NCBI RefSeq assembly: GCF_028649535.1
Contig: NZ_JAQSJE010000009.1
Coordinates: 62,001-126,000, forward strand
Direction: 5' to 3'
Length of the DNA: 64,000 nucleotides
Source: Mannheimia cairinae
GTDB lineage: Bacteria > Pseudomonadota > Gammaproteobacteria > Enterobacterales > Pasteurellaceae
The position numbers and the translations under genes were made by a program. A model generated the notes under the pieces. The model was not told the origin of the DNA. It saw only the letters and a program-made list of their open reading frames with translations, and did no database searches. Positions 53,582-63,631 of the stretch are shown here, piece after piece. Position 1 is the first letter of the stretch; every line of letters begins with the position of its first letter.

Positions 53582-55252
53582 CTAGAACGTAACGCTTTCT
53601 TTTAAGCTTACCGTCAGGTTAAAGACAAGATTGTTTTCTGAACCGTCTTTACTATCTAAGCAGTAGTATCCTTCACGCTCAAATTGATAACCTTGTTCTG
53701 CTTTGGCATTTGCTAAGCTTTCTTCAACAAAACCTTGTTTAACGACTAAAGACTCAGGGTTCAAAATAGCATTAATATCTTCTTCTGCTCCCGGGTTTGG
53801 TACGGTAAACAGGCGATTATAAATGCGGAATTCAGCCGCTTTATTGTCTTCTGCAGAAACCCAATGAATAACCCCTTTTACTTTACGACCATCGGCAGGG
53901 TTTTTGCCTAATGTTTCCGGATCGTAACTGCAAAAAATTGTCTTAATTTGACCGCTTGCATCTTTTTCTACACGTTCTGCTTTAATCACATAAGCATTAC
54001 GCAAACGTACTTCTTTGCCTAAAACTAAGCGTTTATATTGTTTGTTTGCTTCTTCACGGAAGTCCGCTTCATCAATATAAAGTTCACGAGTGAATGGTAA
54101 ATCACGTTCGCCTAATTCTGGGCGATTTGGGTGATTTGGTGCTTTTAGTATCTCTTTTTCGCCAAAGTTTTCAATCACCACTTTAATTGGATTGATAACA
54201 GCCATTGCTCGAGGGGCATTTTCGTTTAAATCTTCACGAATACAAGCTTCAAGGGCAGAGTATTCCACCACGTTATCCTGTTTTGTTACCCCAATACGAC
54301 GGCAGAATTCACGTAATGCTGCAGGCGTATAACCACGGCGACGTAAGCCTGAAATGGTCGGCATACGAGGGTCGCTCCAGCCATCAACAATACCGTCAGT
54401 GACTAATTTTAATAATTTGCGCTTAGAGGTTAATGTGCCTTCTAAATTTAAACGAGAGAATTCATACTGATGCGGTAATGGGCGCTCAATAGAAATATTT
54501 TCTAATACCCAATCATATAAACGGCGGTTGTCTTGGAATTCTAGTGTGCAAAGAGAGTGAGTGATTCGCTCAATTGCATCGGAAATACAGTGAGTAAAAT
54601 CGTACATCGGATAAATGCACCATTTATCACCGGTTTGGTGGTGTGATGCAAATTTGACACGGTAAATAACAGGATCACGCATTACCATAAATGGCGAAGC
54701 CATATCGATTTTGGCACGTAAACTTGCTTTACCTTCAGCAAATTCACCGTTTTTCATTTTCTCAAATAAGGCTAAGTTTTCTTCAACTGAGCGATCACGA
54801 TAAGGACTGTTTTTCCCCGGCTCTGTTAAAGTACCACGATATTCACGCATTTCCTCAGGCGATAATTCGCATACATAGGCTAAACCTTTATTGATTAGCT
54901 CAATCGCATAGCCGTAAAGTTGGTCAAAATAATCAGAAGCGTAACGAGGCTCTCCTTCCCATTTAAATCCTAACCATTCAACGTCTTGTTTGATTGAATC
55001 TACATATTCCACATCTTCTTTTACAGGGTTTGTGTCATCAAAACGAAGGTTACATTTGCCTTTATACTCTTGAGCGATACCAAAGTTTAAGCAAATAGAT
55101 TTGGCGTGACCGATGTGCAAATAGCCGTTTGGCTCAGGTGGGAAACGGGTGTAAACATTATTATGTTTACCACTTGCTAAATCTTCATCAATAATATGGG
55201 TAATAAAATTAGCACGAGTTTCTGTCTCGGCTGTTAAAATTTCTTCGCTCAT
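53582..55252 (-). CDS. glnS: Glutaminyl-tRNA synthetase
   Basis: 556 residues from ATG 55252 ([19 protein letters not shown]); earlier starts lack a site. [15 protein letters not shown] is the HIGH motif, [11 protein letters not shown] the KMSKS-like motif. The C-terminal anticodon-binding barrels are complete. Charges tRNA-Gln directly with glutamine. Confidence 0.97.
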   Translation of the reverse strand: MSEEILTAETETRANFITHIIDEDLASGKHNNVYTRFPPEPNGYLHIGHAKSICLNFGIAQEYKGKCNLRFDDTNPVKEDVEYVDSIKQDVEWLGFKWEGEPRYASDYFDQLYGYAIELINKGLAYVCELSPEEMREYRGTLTEPGKNSPYRDRSVEENLALFEKMKNGEFAEGKASLRAKIDMASPFMVMRDPVIYRVKFASHHQTGDKWCIYPMYDFTHCISDAIERITHSLCTLEFQDNRRLYDWVLENISIERPLPHQYEFSRLNLEGTLTSKRKLLKLVTDGIVDGWSDPRMPTISGLRRRGYTPAALREFCRRIGVTKQDNVVEYSALEACIREDLNENAPRAMAVINPIKVVIENFGEKEILKAPNHPNRPELGERDLPFTRELYIDEADFREEANKQYKRLVLGKEVRLRNAYVIKAERVEKDASGQIKTIFCSYDPETLGKNPADGRKVKGVIHWVSAEDNKAAEFRIYNRLFTVPNPGAEEDINAILNPESLVVKQGFVEESLANAKAEQGYQFEREGYYCLDSKDGSENNLVFNLTVSLKESVTF

Positions 55253-55367
55253 AATTCTCTCTAATTTTCTAATCAAAATAACAAACTATTCTACACGTTA
55301 TTACCATAATCTTAAAGCCCTTGAGAAAGCCTAATTAAAATAAATAAATGCTTAAAAATTCACTTGA

Positions 55368-55421
55368 ATTTAGTCTGAAATATTACTAATATAAGAAAAT
55401 TAATAACAAATCAGACTAAAT
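55368..55421. promoter_or_regulatory. Inverted repeat upstream of the MarR-type gene
   Basis: ATTTAGTCTGA (55368-55378) and TCAGACTAAAT (55411-55421) are perfect 11-bp arms. The second touches the ATG at 55422. Likely the binding site of the regulator encoded there; AT-rich DNA between the arms would hold the promoter. Confidence 0.6.
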
Positions 55422-55844
55422 ATGAATAAATTTGATGAAATCAGTCGGTTGATGTCAGCAAGCCATCAACTTTATGATAAATGGGCGAGAAAGAAGGGTA
55501 TTAACTATAATATTTTAGCGGTGTTTTATAGCATTATTCATTACCCAAATTGCACGCAAAAAGATATTTCTGAACATTGGGGATTGGCTAAACAAACAGT
55601 TTTTTCTGTATGCCAACAACTTGCAAAACAAGAGCTTCTTGCTTTTTTTACGGATGATGAAGATAAACGCAGTAAGGTTTTATATTTAACGGACAAGGGA
55701 AAAGCTATTGCTCAGCCTATTATTGATGAAATTTATACTATTGAAATGTCGGTTATTAAGCAATTTGGCGAACAGGAAATGGCAGAGCTTGTACTTAATT
55801 TACAAAAATTAAGTGGCATTATTGAACAACAAATAGAGGTGTAA
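55422..55844 (+). CDS. MarR family transcription regulator
   Basis: 140 residues. Winged helix with YPNCTQKDISEHWGLAKQTVFSVCQQLAKQELL and DDEDKRSKVLYLTDKGKAIAQPI, the MarR recognition helix and wing. No clear ribosome binding site, as the operator arm occupies that place. One base-pair spacer to the exporter gene, which it probably controls. Confidence 0.88.
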   Translation: MNKFDEISRLMSASHQLYDKWARKKGINYNILAVFYSIIHYPNCTQKDISEHWGLAKQTVFSVCQQLAKQELLAFFTDDEDKRSKVLYLTDKGKAIAQPIIDEIYTIEMSVIKQFGEQEMAELVLNLQKLSGIIEQQIEV

Positions 55845-55845
55845 A

Positions 55846-56163
55846 ATGGCTTGGGTTTATTTAATTTGTGCTGGGTTGATGGAAATTGGTTGGCCACTTG
55901 GCTTGAAGTTAGCCCAAAGAGATGGTTGGGTATGGCAGGGTATTTTAATAGCTATTACCTTTATGGGGATAAGTGGCTTTTTACTTTTTCTTGCTCAAAA
56001 AACTATTCCTATGGGAACAGCTTATGCTGTTTGGACTGGAATCGGAGCAATAGGTGCCTTTGTAGTCGGCATACTATTTTTAGGTGATCTTTCATCCTTT
56101 GGTCGTTGGGCTGGAGCCTTATTGATTGTATCAGGTGTGATTGTGATGAAGCTTAGCAGCTAG
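55846..56163 (+). CDS. SMR family exporter, Gdx (SugE) subtype
   Basis: 105 residues, four membrane helices. Glu13 (AGLMEIGWPLGLKLA) is the proton and substrate site. PMGTAYAVWTGIGAIGAFVVGILFLGD matches the Gdx guanidinium exporter group more than the EmrE group. It exports guanidinium or small cations by proton exchange as a dual-topology dimer. A guanidine riboswitch, common before gdx genes, was not seen; a MarR protein takes that place. Substrate is inferred. Confidence 0.82.
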   Translation: MAWVYLICAGLMEIGWPLGLKLAQRDGWVWQGILIAITFMGISGFLLFLAQKTIPMGTAYAVWTGIGAIGAFVVGILFLGDLSSFGRWAGALLIVSGVIVMKLSS

Positions 56164-56180
56164 ACTATTGATGATAAAAA

Positions 56181-56227
56181 CAAGCGGTCAAATGTATTGC
56201 AAATTTTGCAACGAATTTGACCGCTTG
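56181..56227. terminator. Uptake-signal pair terminator between the exporter gene and efp
   Basis: CAAGCGGTCAAAT (56181-56193) pairs perfectly with ATTTGACCGCTTG (56215-56227); an inner stem TTGCAAA/TTTGCAA extends it. Confidence 0.8.
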
Positions 56228-56242
56228 TTTATATGAAATTGA

Positions 56243-56809
56243 TTATTTCACTCGTGAAACATATTCGCCAGAACGAGTATCTACACGGATTACTTCGCCG
56301 ATTTGTACGAATAATGGTACGTTTACTACCGCACCTGTGCTTAATGTTGCTGGTTTACCGCCGGTACCTGCCGTATCGCCTTTTAAGCCTGGGTCAGTTT
56401 CGACAATTTCTAACTCAACAAAGTTTGGTGGAGTAACTGCAATTGCTGCACCGTTCCATAATGTTACGATACATTCTGCGTTATCAACTAACCATTTTAC
56501 GTTGTCGCCTAATGCTTTTTCATCAACAGAAATTTGTTCGAATGTTTCTGGGTGCATAAAATACCAGAAATCGCCATCGCTGTAAGAGTAGTTATAGTTA
56601 GAATCTACAACGTCAGCAGCTTCAACAGAAGTACCTGATTTGAAGTTGATTTCTAATACTTTACCAGAGATCAGTTTACGGATTTTAGTACGAGTAAATG
56701 CTTGACCTTTACCCGGTTTTACGAATTCGTTTTCAACGATTACACAAGGTTCGCCATCTTGAATGAATTTTAAACCTTTTTTAAAGTCGTTAGTGCTGTA
56801 ACTAGCCAT
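56243..56809 (-). CDS. efp: Elongation factor P
   Basis: 188 residues, three beta-barrel domains. Lys34 in KPGKGQAF is the lysine that is beta-lysylated by EpmA/EpmB. EF-P relieves ribosome stalling at proline runs. The modifying enzyme gene epmB lies 760 bases away on the opposite strand. Confidence 0.97.
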   Translation of the reverse strand: MASYSTNDFKKGLKFIQDGEPCVIVENEFVKPGKGQAFTRTKIRKLISGKVLEINFKSGTSVEAADVVDSNYNYSYSDGDFWYFMHPETFEQISVDEKALGDNVKWLVDNAECIVTLWNGAAIAVTPPNFVELEIVETDPGLKGDTAGTGGKPATLSTGAVVNVPLFVQIGEVIRVDTRSGEYVSRVK

Positions 56810-56977
56810 TGTTTCCTCAATTATTTAAATAAATAACAATAAATTAACAAATTTTGAACTTCACCCTATTGGGTTTGCCAAAAAGAATCATATAATACCC
56901 TAAATTCACGAAATTAGCGAAAAATCCTTCAGATTTTTGCTATAATTTTTTTCAATTTCACACTATAAGGAATGTAA

Positions 56978-57523
56978 ATGAAAAAATTGATTACTCTCTC
57001 TGCTGTATTAGCGTTATCTGTTGCAACTGTGGTTGAAGCAAAAAGTCGTGGTGGTTTCCGTTCAGCTGCTAAACCGGTGGCAACAAAACCAGCTGCGACA
57101 CAACCAAGAACAGCGGCAAATCAACAATCAGATGCTACTTTTGCGAATACACCAAATAATATGGCTGCTCAGCAACCAGCACGTAGTGGTAGCCCAATGG
57201 CTGGGGCAGCAATGGGAGCGGTAGCAGGCTATATGTTAGGAGATATGATGGCTTCTAATGCTCACGCTAATCAAGCTGTAGACGGTAATGCTCAGCAAGC
57301 GGTAAATTCTGGGCAAAATATTGCAAATGCAATGCCAGCTATTGCAGAGTTTAGAAGTATCGGTGGACAAATCGACCCATTCCTAGTTGAGAAAACGGAT
57401 GGCTACCGTCGTTACTGTATTGCAGGTGTGCAATATTTAGCAGCCTCTCATAATGGGCAAACCGCACCTACCGTGATGGTAAATCCAAATGGCTCACCTT
57501 TACAATGTAACTTAATTCCTTAA
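56978..57523 (+). CDS. Secreted Ala/Gln-rich protein of unknown function
   Basis: 181 residues with a signal peptide (MKKLITLSAVLALSVATVVEA). Low-complexity Ala/Pro/Gln/Thr part, then a glycine-zipper-like membrane segment (GAAMGAVAGYMLGDMMA), and a C-terminal domain with two Cys (YCIAGVQYL, LQCNLIP). Not recognised; envelope location likely. 45 bases before epmB and possibly transcribed with it. Confidence 0.6.
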   Translation: MKKLITLSAVLALSVATVVEAKSRGGFRSAAKPVATKPAATQPRTAANQQSDATFANTPNNMAAQQPARSGSPMAGAAMGAVAGYMLGDMMASNAHANQAVDGNAQQAVNSGQNIANAMPAIAEFRSIGGQIDPFLVEKTDGYRRYCIAGVQYLAASHNGQTAPTVMVNPNGSPLQCNLIP

Positions 57524-57567
57524 TTTTCAATCTTATCCTCTTCATTAATGGAGAGGATTTTACCTAT

Positions 57568-58560
57568 ATGCAATCAATTCAAATCAAACCGCTTTGGCTA
57601 GCGGAGCTAGCGCAAGCTTTTAATGATCCTACCGATTTACTTCAATTCCTTGAACTTAATCCACAAGATTTTGAGCAAGACATTGCTGCCCGTAAGTTAT
57701 TTGCAATGCGAGTGCCAAGAGCTTTTGCAGAAAAAATGGAAAAGGGAAACAAAAACGACCCACTGTTTTTACAAGCAATGGCTTCACAAGCTGAATTTAT
57801 TGAAGCAGAAGGGTTTGTCGCCGATCCGCTTGAGGAACAACAGAGCCCAGCACCGAATATTTTGCATAAATATCATAACCGCTTGTTATTTATGATAAAA
57901 AATAGCTGTGCGATTAACTGTCGTTACTGTTTCCGTCGTCATTTTCCTTATGACGAAGTAAAAAGTGGGAAATCAGTTTGGCAACACAGCCTTACCTATA
58001 TTGCGGAGCATACCGAACTAGAAGAAGTGATATTTTCAGGTGGTGATCCGCTAATGGCGAAAGATTCCGAATTAGATTGGTTACTTACCCAATTAGAACA
58101 AATTTCACATATTAAAACTTTACGCATACACACTCGTTTGCCAGTGGTTATTTCAAGTCGGATTACAATGGAATTGTGTGATCGGTTATCACAATCTCGA
58201 TTAAATATAGTGTTGGTTACCCATATTAACCACGCTAATGAAATTGATGTTATTTTTGCTGAAAAAATGGCATTACTTAAAAAAGCAGGCGTAGTATTGC
58301 TCAATCAATCAGTAATGCTAAAAGGTGTGAATGATAATGCTCAAACACTAAAAGCGTTGAGCGATAAATTATTTGAAGTGGGAATTTTACCTTACTATAT
58401 CCATTTGTTTGATAAGGTAGCAGGGGCAAGCCATTTTTATATTGAAGATGAGAAAGCTATTGAAATTTATCGGGAATTGCAACGCATTACTTCAGGCTAT
58501 CTTGTGCCCAAATTGGCAAGAGAAATTGCGAAAGAGCCCAATAAGATATTAAAAGGGTAG
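57568..58560 (+). CDS. epmB: EF-P (R)-beta-lysine formation enzyme EpmB
   Basis: 330 residues. CAINCRYCFRRHF is the radical-SAM cluster motif; FSGGDPLMAKDSELDWL and the C-terminal PLP site (HLFDKVAGASHF) match lysine 2,3-aminomutases of the EpmB type. It makes (R)-beta-lysine, which EpmA then attaches to Lys34 of EF-P. Close to efp. Confidence 0.94.
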   Translation: MQSIQIKPLWLAELAQAFNDPTDLLQFLELNPQDFEQDIAARKLFAMRVPRAFAEKMEKGNKNDPLFLQAMASQAEFIEAEGFVADPLEEQQSPAPNILHKYHNRLLFMIKNSCAINCRYCFRRHFPYDEVKSGKSVWQHSLTYIAEHTELEEVIFSGGDPLMAKDSELDWLLTQLEQISHIKTLRIHTRLPVVISSRITMELCDRLSQSRLNIVLVTHINHANEIDVIFAEKMALLKKAGVVLLNQSVMLKGVNDNAQTLKALSDKLFEVGILPYYIHLFDKVAGASHFYIEDEKAIEIYRELQRITSGYLVPKLAREIAKEPNKILKG

Positions 58561-58570
58561 TTAAGAAAAC

Positions 58571-58602
58571 AAAAGACGAAAAGTAAAATTTTCGCCTTTT
58601 TT
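58571..58602 (+). terminator. Terminator after epmB
   Basis: GACGAAAA and TTTTCGCC form a weak stem followed by T6 and an uptake signal at about 58603-58612. Confidence 0.5.
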
Positions 58603-58650
58603 GACCGCTTGTTGCGGAGATAACCTTGAGACAATAAGCCTTAGTACAAA

Positions 58651-61290
58651 TTATCCTGTATTACGCATACCTGCTGCAATCCCTGTGATCGTAATCATTA
58701 ACGCTTGCTCTAATTCAGGATCTGCATTTTCGCCTTGTTTACGAATACGATCTAGTAATTCAACCTGTAATAAGTTAAGAGGATCGGTATAGATATTACG
58801 TAATGCTATTGATTCAGCAATCCAAGGTAAATCTGCCATTAATTGCCCATCGTGAGCAAGAGCTAATACAGTCTGAATATCGGTTTGCAGTTGACTACGT
58901 AGTGTTTTTCCTAAACGATGTAATGCAGGATCAACAAGACGTTGATCATAATACTCAGCCAACCAACCATCTGTTTTGCTAAATACCATCTCTAGCATAC
59001 CAATACGAGTTGAGAAGAATGGCCATTCATTACACATATCTTTAAGTAGATTCTCGCTACCTTCATCAACTAATTGTTGTAATGCTTGTCCTGCACCTAA
59101 CCAAGCTGGCAACATTAAGCGGTTTTGCATCCAAGCAAAAATCCACGGGATAGCACGTAAACTTTCAACGCCACCTTTTGGTTTACGTTTTGCAGGGCGA
59201 GAGCCTAGTGGTAAACGAGAAAGCTCTTGCTCTGGTGTTGCACTACGGAAATAAGGAACAAAATCAGCTTCACCACGAACCATATTACGATAAATCTGGC
59301 AGGAAATATTCGCACCTTTTTCTAAAATATCTCGCCATTCTTGTTTCGGTTCTGGCGGTGGGAAAATATTAGCTTCTAAAATTGCACTAGCGTAAAGCTC
59401 TAAGCTTTCTACCGCAACTGCAGGTAAGCCAAGCTTAAAGCGGATCATTTCCCCTTGTTCAGTTACACGTAACCCATTTTTTAATGAACGAGGCGGTTGA
59501 GAGAGTAGAGCAGCGTGAGCAGGAGCACCACCACGTCCGATTGTACCGCCTCGACCGTGGAAAAGAGTGAGTTCGATATTGTATTTTTCACACAAATTAA
59601 CCAAAGCTTCTTGAGCTCGATACTGAGCCCAGCTAGCAGCAAGCATTCCCGCATCTTTGGCTGAATCAGAATAACCAATCATAATCATTTGGTAGTTATT
59701 AATGACGCCACGGTACCACCCAATATTAAATAAGTCAGTCATTACTTTTTCGCTACGATCTAAGTCATCTAAGGTTTCAAATAGCGGAGCAACAGGAATT
59801 GTGAATTTACAACCTGCTTCTTTAAGTAAGAGGTGAACAGCAAGTACATCGGATGCTTCACGAGCCATTGAAATAACATAAGCGGAGATCACATCTTTAG
59901 GTTGTTCTGCAACCACTTTACAGGTGTCTAAAATCTCTTGAGTTTCTGGGCTTGGTGTCCAATTTGTAGGAATTAATGGGCGGCGAGAACTTAATTCACG
60001 CACTAAGAAAGCTTGTTTATCATCTTCTGTCCAATGGGAATAATCCCCTAAGCCGATATAGCGAGTAATTTCTGCGATTGCCATTTCGTGGCGAGTACTT
60101 TCTTGGCGAATATCTAAACGAGATAACCCTAAACCAAAGCAACTAATACGACGTAAGCAATCTAATAATGCCCCATTTGCAATAATTCGCATTCCACAAG
60201 CTTGTAATGACTCATAGCAGTCGAATAACGGTTCCCATAATTGCTTATCAGAAGTCAGAATTTCATTTTCATCAATAGTTGAAATTTTATCTTCGAGTAA
60301 TTCAGCGTAATAAGTTTCTGTATTAATGAGTTTTTGACGTAACTGTTTTAGTAATACACGATAAGGTTCTAAATGCTCACCATATTTTGCTCGAAATGCT
60401 GGTGTACATTGTGTAATAGAGAGTTCTTCTGCTAAGTTTTTAATATCTTGCAAAAATAGTTCTGCTGCTTTCCAGCGATTCATTCTTAATACTCGGCGAG
60501 TCGTTTGGGCGGTAACAAATGGATTGCCATCACGGTCTCCACCCATCCAAGATGAAAATCTAACAGGAGCTAAACTGATAGGATATTGCACACCAAAATG
60601 TTTCTCTAAATAGAAATTTAATTGACGACAAAATTCAGGCACGGCTTTCCATAAACTGTTTTCAATAACAGCTATACCACCTTTTGCTTCATCAACTGGT
60701 GTCGGGCGTTGAGTTCTAATTTCATTCGTATGCCAAGCTAAAGCAATTAATTGCATTAAGCGACGTTTAATTTTATAACGCTCTGCTTCTGTTAAATCAT
60801 CGTGTTCTAATAAATTTAAACATTTATTAATTTCAACGTGCTTATGCCCGAGTGAACGACGTGTAACTTCAGTTGGGTGTGCTGTTAGCACCAAATCAAT
60901 CATCAGACCTTCGATAGTTTTGATAACTTTTTCGACAGAAATATTCTGTGCTTTAAGACGTACAAATAATGAATCTAACGAACGACTACCTAATGATTCA
61001 TCAATATGATGACGGGAAATAGTCTGATACTGTTCAGCAATGTTGGTTAAATTTAAGAAATGGCTAAATGCTCGGGCAACAGGCAAGACATCATCGTTAG
61101 AAATATTGGCCAACTTGTCTAATAGTTGCTCTCTGGCATTTTCATCGCCTGCTCGAGAATTTTTAGAAAGGACTCGAATACTTTCAATTAGCTCAAGAAT
61201 ATAATCTCCTTGTGCATCACGAATAGTTTCCCCTAAAAATTCCCCTAACATATGAATGTTGTGTTGAATAGTTGAATATTGATGATTCAT
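58651..61290 (-). CDS. ppc: Phosphoenolpyruvate carboxylase
   Basis: 879 residues. [18 protein letters not shown] holds the catalytic His, [19 protein letters not shown] the PEP loop, and [16 protein letters not shown] and the end MRNTG are typical. Carboxylates PEP to oxaloacetate, feeding the reductive branch to succinate that Pasteurellaceae use. Full length. Confidence 0.97.
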   Translation of the reverse strand: MNHQYSTIQHNIHMLGEFLGETIRDAQGDYILELIESIRVLSKNSRAGDENAREQLLDKLANISNDDVLPVARAFSHFLNLTNIAEQYQTISRHHIDESLGSRSLDSLFVRLKAQNISVEKVIKTIEGLMIDLVLTAHPTEVTRRSLGHKHVEINKCLNLLEHDDLTEAERYKIKRRLMQLIALAWHTNEIRTQRPTPVDEAKGGIAVIENSLWKAVPEFCRQLNFYLEKHFGVQYPISLAPVRFSSWMGGDRDGNPFVTAQTTRRVLRMNRWKAAELFLQDIKNLAEELSITQCTPAFRAKYGEHLEPYRVLLKQLRQKLINTETYYAELLEDKISTIDENEILTSDKQLWEPLFDCYESLQACGMRIIANGALLDCLRRISCFGLGLSRLDIRQESTRHEMAIAEITRYIGLGDYSHWTEDDKQAFLVRELSSRRPLIPTNWTPSPETQEILDTCKVVAEQPKDVISAYVISMAREASDVLAVHLLLKEAGCKFTIPVAPLFETLDDLDRSEKVMTDLFNIGWYRGVINNYQMIMIGYSDSAKDAGMLAASWAQYRAQEALVNLCEKYNIELTLFHGRGGTIGRGGAPAHAALLSQPPRSLKNGLRVTEQGEMIRFKLGLPAVAVESLELYASAILEANIFPPPEPKQEWRDILEKGANISCQIYRNMVRGEADFVPYFRSATPEQELSRLPLGSRPAKRKPKGGVESLRAIPWIFAWMQNRLMLPAWLGAGQALQQLVDEGSENLLKDMCNEWPFFSTRIGMLEMVFSKTDGWLAEYYDQRLVDPALHRLGKTLRSQLQTDIQTVLALAHDGQLMADLPWIAESIALRNIYTDPLNLLQVELLDRIRKQGENADPELEQALMITITGIAAGMRNTG

Positions 61291-61615
61291 AAATAAATCC
61301 TATAGAAAGCATAAAATAAACTAAGGGTAAATATGCCGAAAATTGCTAAAAATAGCAAATAGATTTAATTAAATTTCTGAATTAAATGACATAAAACAAA
61401 GATATGATTTGTTTTTGCAAAAAAGCGACAGGTATTTATGTAAAGCAGGTTTAATTTTAGCTACAAGCGGTGAATTTTGTGTAAAAATTTGCAAATTTGT
61501 TAGCTTTATCTACTAAATTTTAGGGAAAGCAGATAGATTAATCTTGTATTTAGAGATGCATTTGCACTAAAAAGAACTCATAAAATAAGGAGTTTTCCAA
61601 TAAAAATTCTTAAAA

Positions 61616-61631
61616 TGTGACATAGATCACA
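61616..61631. promoter_or_regulatory. CRP-type site
   Basis: TGTGA-CATAGA-TCACA is a perfect CRP half-site pair with the right 6-base spacer. It is ~190 bases from the porin -35 box and ~325 from the ppc start, so the target promoter is uncertain. Confidence 0.65.
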
Positions 61632-61819
61632 AAATAATTGAACTTTTCGAAAAAGTTGAACTTGATCAAATAGAAATAAAAAAATCCTTATTTTTCAAAT
61701 AGTTAAAAATTTAAATAAAATGCTAAAAATTGGCTAAAAACCCTCCAAATGAAATAACGGTAATGTAAGTTATTGATTTTTAACAGAATATTGTACATTG
61801 CTCTTTACTATTGAAACTA

Positions 61820-61848
61820 TTGACATTAACTTTTCTTTTTGCGATTAT
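61820..61848 (+). promoter_or_regulatory. Sigma70-type promoter of the porin gene
   Basis: TTGACA (61820-61825), 17-base spacer, GATTAT (61843-61848). Near-consensus, as expected for a major outer-membrane protein. The leader up to ATG 61965 would be about 110 bases. Confidence 0.65.
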
Positions 61849-61964
61849 GCCTGCGACGGCAATGTTAGGTCTTTGGCTGAAACATTGTGATTTGGATAAT
61901 TGTTCTTACACCTTAATGAGAGCAATTTCTGATTTTATAACATAAAAAATCTAAGGTGAAAATT

Positions 61965-63029
61965 ATGAAAAAAACATTAGTTGCATTAGCAGTAACTGCA
62001 TTCGCTGCATCAGCATCAGCAACAACAGTGTATGAAGCTGAAGGTACAAAAGTAGATCTAGATGGTTCTTTACGTTTAGTTCTTGAAAGAGCTGAAAAAA
62101 AGGTAGCTAAGCAGGATGGATCTGTTAAGAAAACAAATGCTCATACTCGTCTTCGTAATGCTGGCTCACGTTTTGGTATTACAGCAAAACATCAATTAGC
62201 TGATGATTTCTATGCATTAGGTCGTTTAGAATTCCGTTTTGATAAAGGCGAGAATGACAATGATGGTTTTGGTGATGTATATACAAAACGTGCTTATGCA
62301 GGGTTTGGTAGCCAAAAATTAGGTCAATTAACATTTGGTCGCCAACTAACAATTGCTGATGATTTAAGCCAATCAAAAGATTATGAGTATGGAATCAATC
62401 CAAAAGGTGATTACATTCCAACTAGTGGTAACCAAGTAGTTCGTTATGACTACAATGGTGTTGAAAACCTACAATTAAGTGCTAACTATAATTTTGCTCA
62501 AGAGCGTGATGCAACTGGTGAAGTTTTACCAGAAGCAGTACAAAATGCTTATGGTGTAGGTGCATTATATAATGTAGATAACTGGGATTTACGTGCAGCA
62601 TACGGCCATACAAATTATAAAACTGCAGCTGGTAGTGAAAAACACCGTAAAGACGCAGTATTAGGTTCATTAGGTTATACTGTAGATGCATTAAAATTAA
62701 GCTTTGATGCAGGTTATGCTCACGAAAATAATGAAGGAGCTAAAACAAATAAATTCTATGTATCTCCTAACTTTGCATATCAAGTAACACCTGCATCTAG
62801 TGTTTATGGTAACTACTTATATGAGCGTGCGAAAACTAAAGATGTTGGCAAAGAAAAAACCCACGGTTTCTTACTTGGTGTAGATTACAAATTCCACAAA
62901 CAAGTTGTAGCATTTGTTGAAGGTAAATATGCTCGTACTAAAGAATTTAATAAAACTGCAACAGGTTATGCATATTCAGAAAAAACAACTGATAAAGCTA
63001 TCGGTGTAGGTATGCGTGTATATTGGTAA
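61965..63029 (+). CDS. Major outer-membrane porin (OmpP2-like)
   Basis: 354 residues from ATG 61965 after AAGGTG; the open frame starting at GTG 61956 includes the ribosome binding site. Signal peptide KKTLVALAVTAFAASASA. Sixteen-strand Gram-negative porin pattern: DLDGSLRLVLERAEKK, SRFGITAKHQLADDFYALGRLEFRFD, YTKRAYAGFGSQKLGQLTFGRQ. The last residue is Trp (GVGMRVYW) instead of the commoner Phe. General diffusion porin; surface loops vary between strains. Confidence 0.92.
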   Translation: MKKTLVALAVTAFAASASATTVYEAEGTKVDLDGSLRLVLERAEKKVAKQDGSVKKTNAHTRLRNAGSRFGITAKHQLADDFYALGRLEFRFDKGENDNDGFGDVYTKRAYAGFGSQKLGQLTFGRQLTIADDLSQSKDYEYGINPKGDYIPTSGNQVVRYDYNGVENLQLSANYNFAQERDATGEVLPEAVQNAYGVGALYNVDNWDLRAAYGHTNYKTAAGSEKHRKDAVLGSLGYTVDALKLSFDAGYAHENNEGAKTNKFYVSPNFAYQVTPASSVYGNYLYERAKTKDVGKEKTHGFLLGVDYKFHKQVVAFVEGKYARTKEFNKTATGYAYSEKTTDKAIGVGMRVYW

Positions 63030-63055
63030 TCTCTTGATACCTTTCTACTAATAAT

Positions 63056-63087
63056 AAACCCCTAACAATTTATTGTTGGGGGTTTTT
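63056..63087 (+). terminator. Terminator after the porin gene
   Basis: CCCC-AACAAT (63059-63068) pairs with ATTGTT-GGGG (63071-63082), then T5. Confidence 0.85.
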
Positions 63088-63160
63088 ACTATTAATAACT
63101 GTTACTCTTTTGAATTCAAAAATAATAGATAAATATCTTCTTTAGAGCAAACTCGATGGT

Positions 63161-63211
63161 GTGAGTGTCCTCACTCGTGCCAAAAACAAGCGGTTAATTT
63201 ACTTCCGATAA
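63161..63211. repeat. Interspersed repeat copy 2
   Basis: GTGAGTGTCCTCACTCGTGC (63161-63180), then an ACAAGCGGT core and ATTTACTTC. It matches the copy at 24441-24490 over about 50 bases. A GTGAGTG/CACTC hairpin is perfect here and decayed in the other copy. Confidence 0.6.
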
Positions 63212-63260
63212 CTGCCTATCCATAAAATATCTTCGATTTACTCTTATCCTGCTTTATCCA

Positions 63261-63575
63261 TTACAATCCAAAATCAGATATTAAATTAGAGTTAAAATCA
63301 AACTTTCCTGTTTTAAATATGTAAATTAAATTTGGCAGATTGTAGTTTCCAAGTATTAACAAATCACTATCAGACATCGAAACCATATATAAATAAAACC
63401 TAAAGAATCATCAACATCAAATAAAAATTCATTCATTTCTTTTGTTTTAGAGACTTTTAATTTAAAACAACAATTAAGATCTTGATAAGCTCAGTTCCAT
63501 TATATTTAAAATAATATCTGCTCTTTGTTTAAGTTGGATATGATATATCTCTTCTTTAGCTTTGCTAACATACAT
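63261..63575 (-). pseudogene. Decayed small gene (two frameshifts)
   Basis: On the minus strand ATG 63575 begins MYVSKAKEEIYHIQLKQRAD. After ~29 residues the frame must shift to continue with QDLNCCFKLKVSKTKEMNEF...FDVDDSLGFIYI, and again for SDSDLLILGNYNLPNLIYIFKTGKFDFN, ending at TAA 63261. Three consecutive open stretches in different frames, each protein-like, indicate a broken gene of ~105 codons. Family unknown. Confidence 0.5.
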
Positions 63576-63579
63576 AAAA

Positions 63580-63623
63580 AAACGGTTTAATTTGCAAACT
63601 TTTTTACAAATTAAACCGCTTGT
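63580..63623 (-). terminator. Terminator of the symporter gene, with uptake signal
   Basis: CGGTTTAATTTG (63583-63594) pairs perfectly with CAAATTAAACCG (63607-63618). On the minus strand a T run follows; ACCGCTTGT (63615-63623) is an uptake signal. Confidence 0.8.
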
Positions 63624-63631
63624 TTTAATTA

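Larger units (their letters stand above)
61291..61964. other. Long intergenic region between ppc and the porin gene
   Basis: 674 bases, very AT-rich, no gene. It holds the start signals of ppc (leftward) and the porin (rightward), one CRP-type site, one uptake signal at about 61465, and the porin promoter with a ~110-base leader. No RNA gene recognised. Confidence 0.6.

Noticed and set aside
55277-55421. Guanidine riboswitch before the MarR-exporter genes
   Set aside because: The leader is AT-rich with only the inverted repeat; the conserved purine-rich loops of guanidine riboswitches were not found by eye.
61811-61945. Small ORF before the porin with a signal-peptide-like start (TTG 61811, ATG 61847)
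   Set aside because: It runs through the -35 and -10 boxes of a near-consensus promoter, its starts have no ribosome binding site, and ATG 61847 lies in the -10 box.
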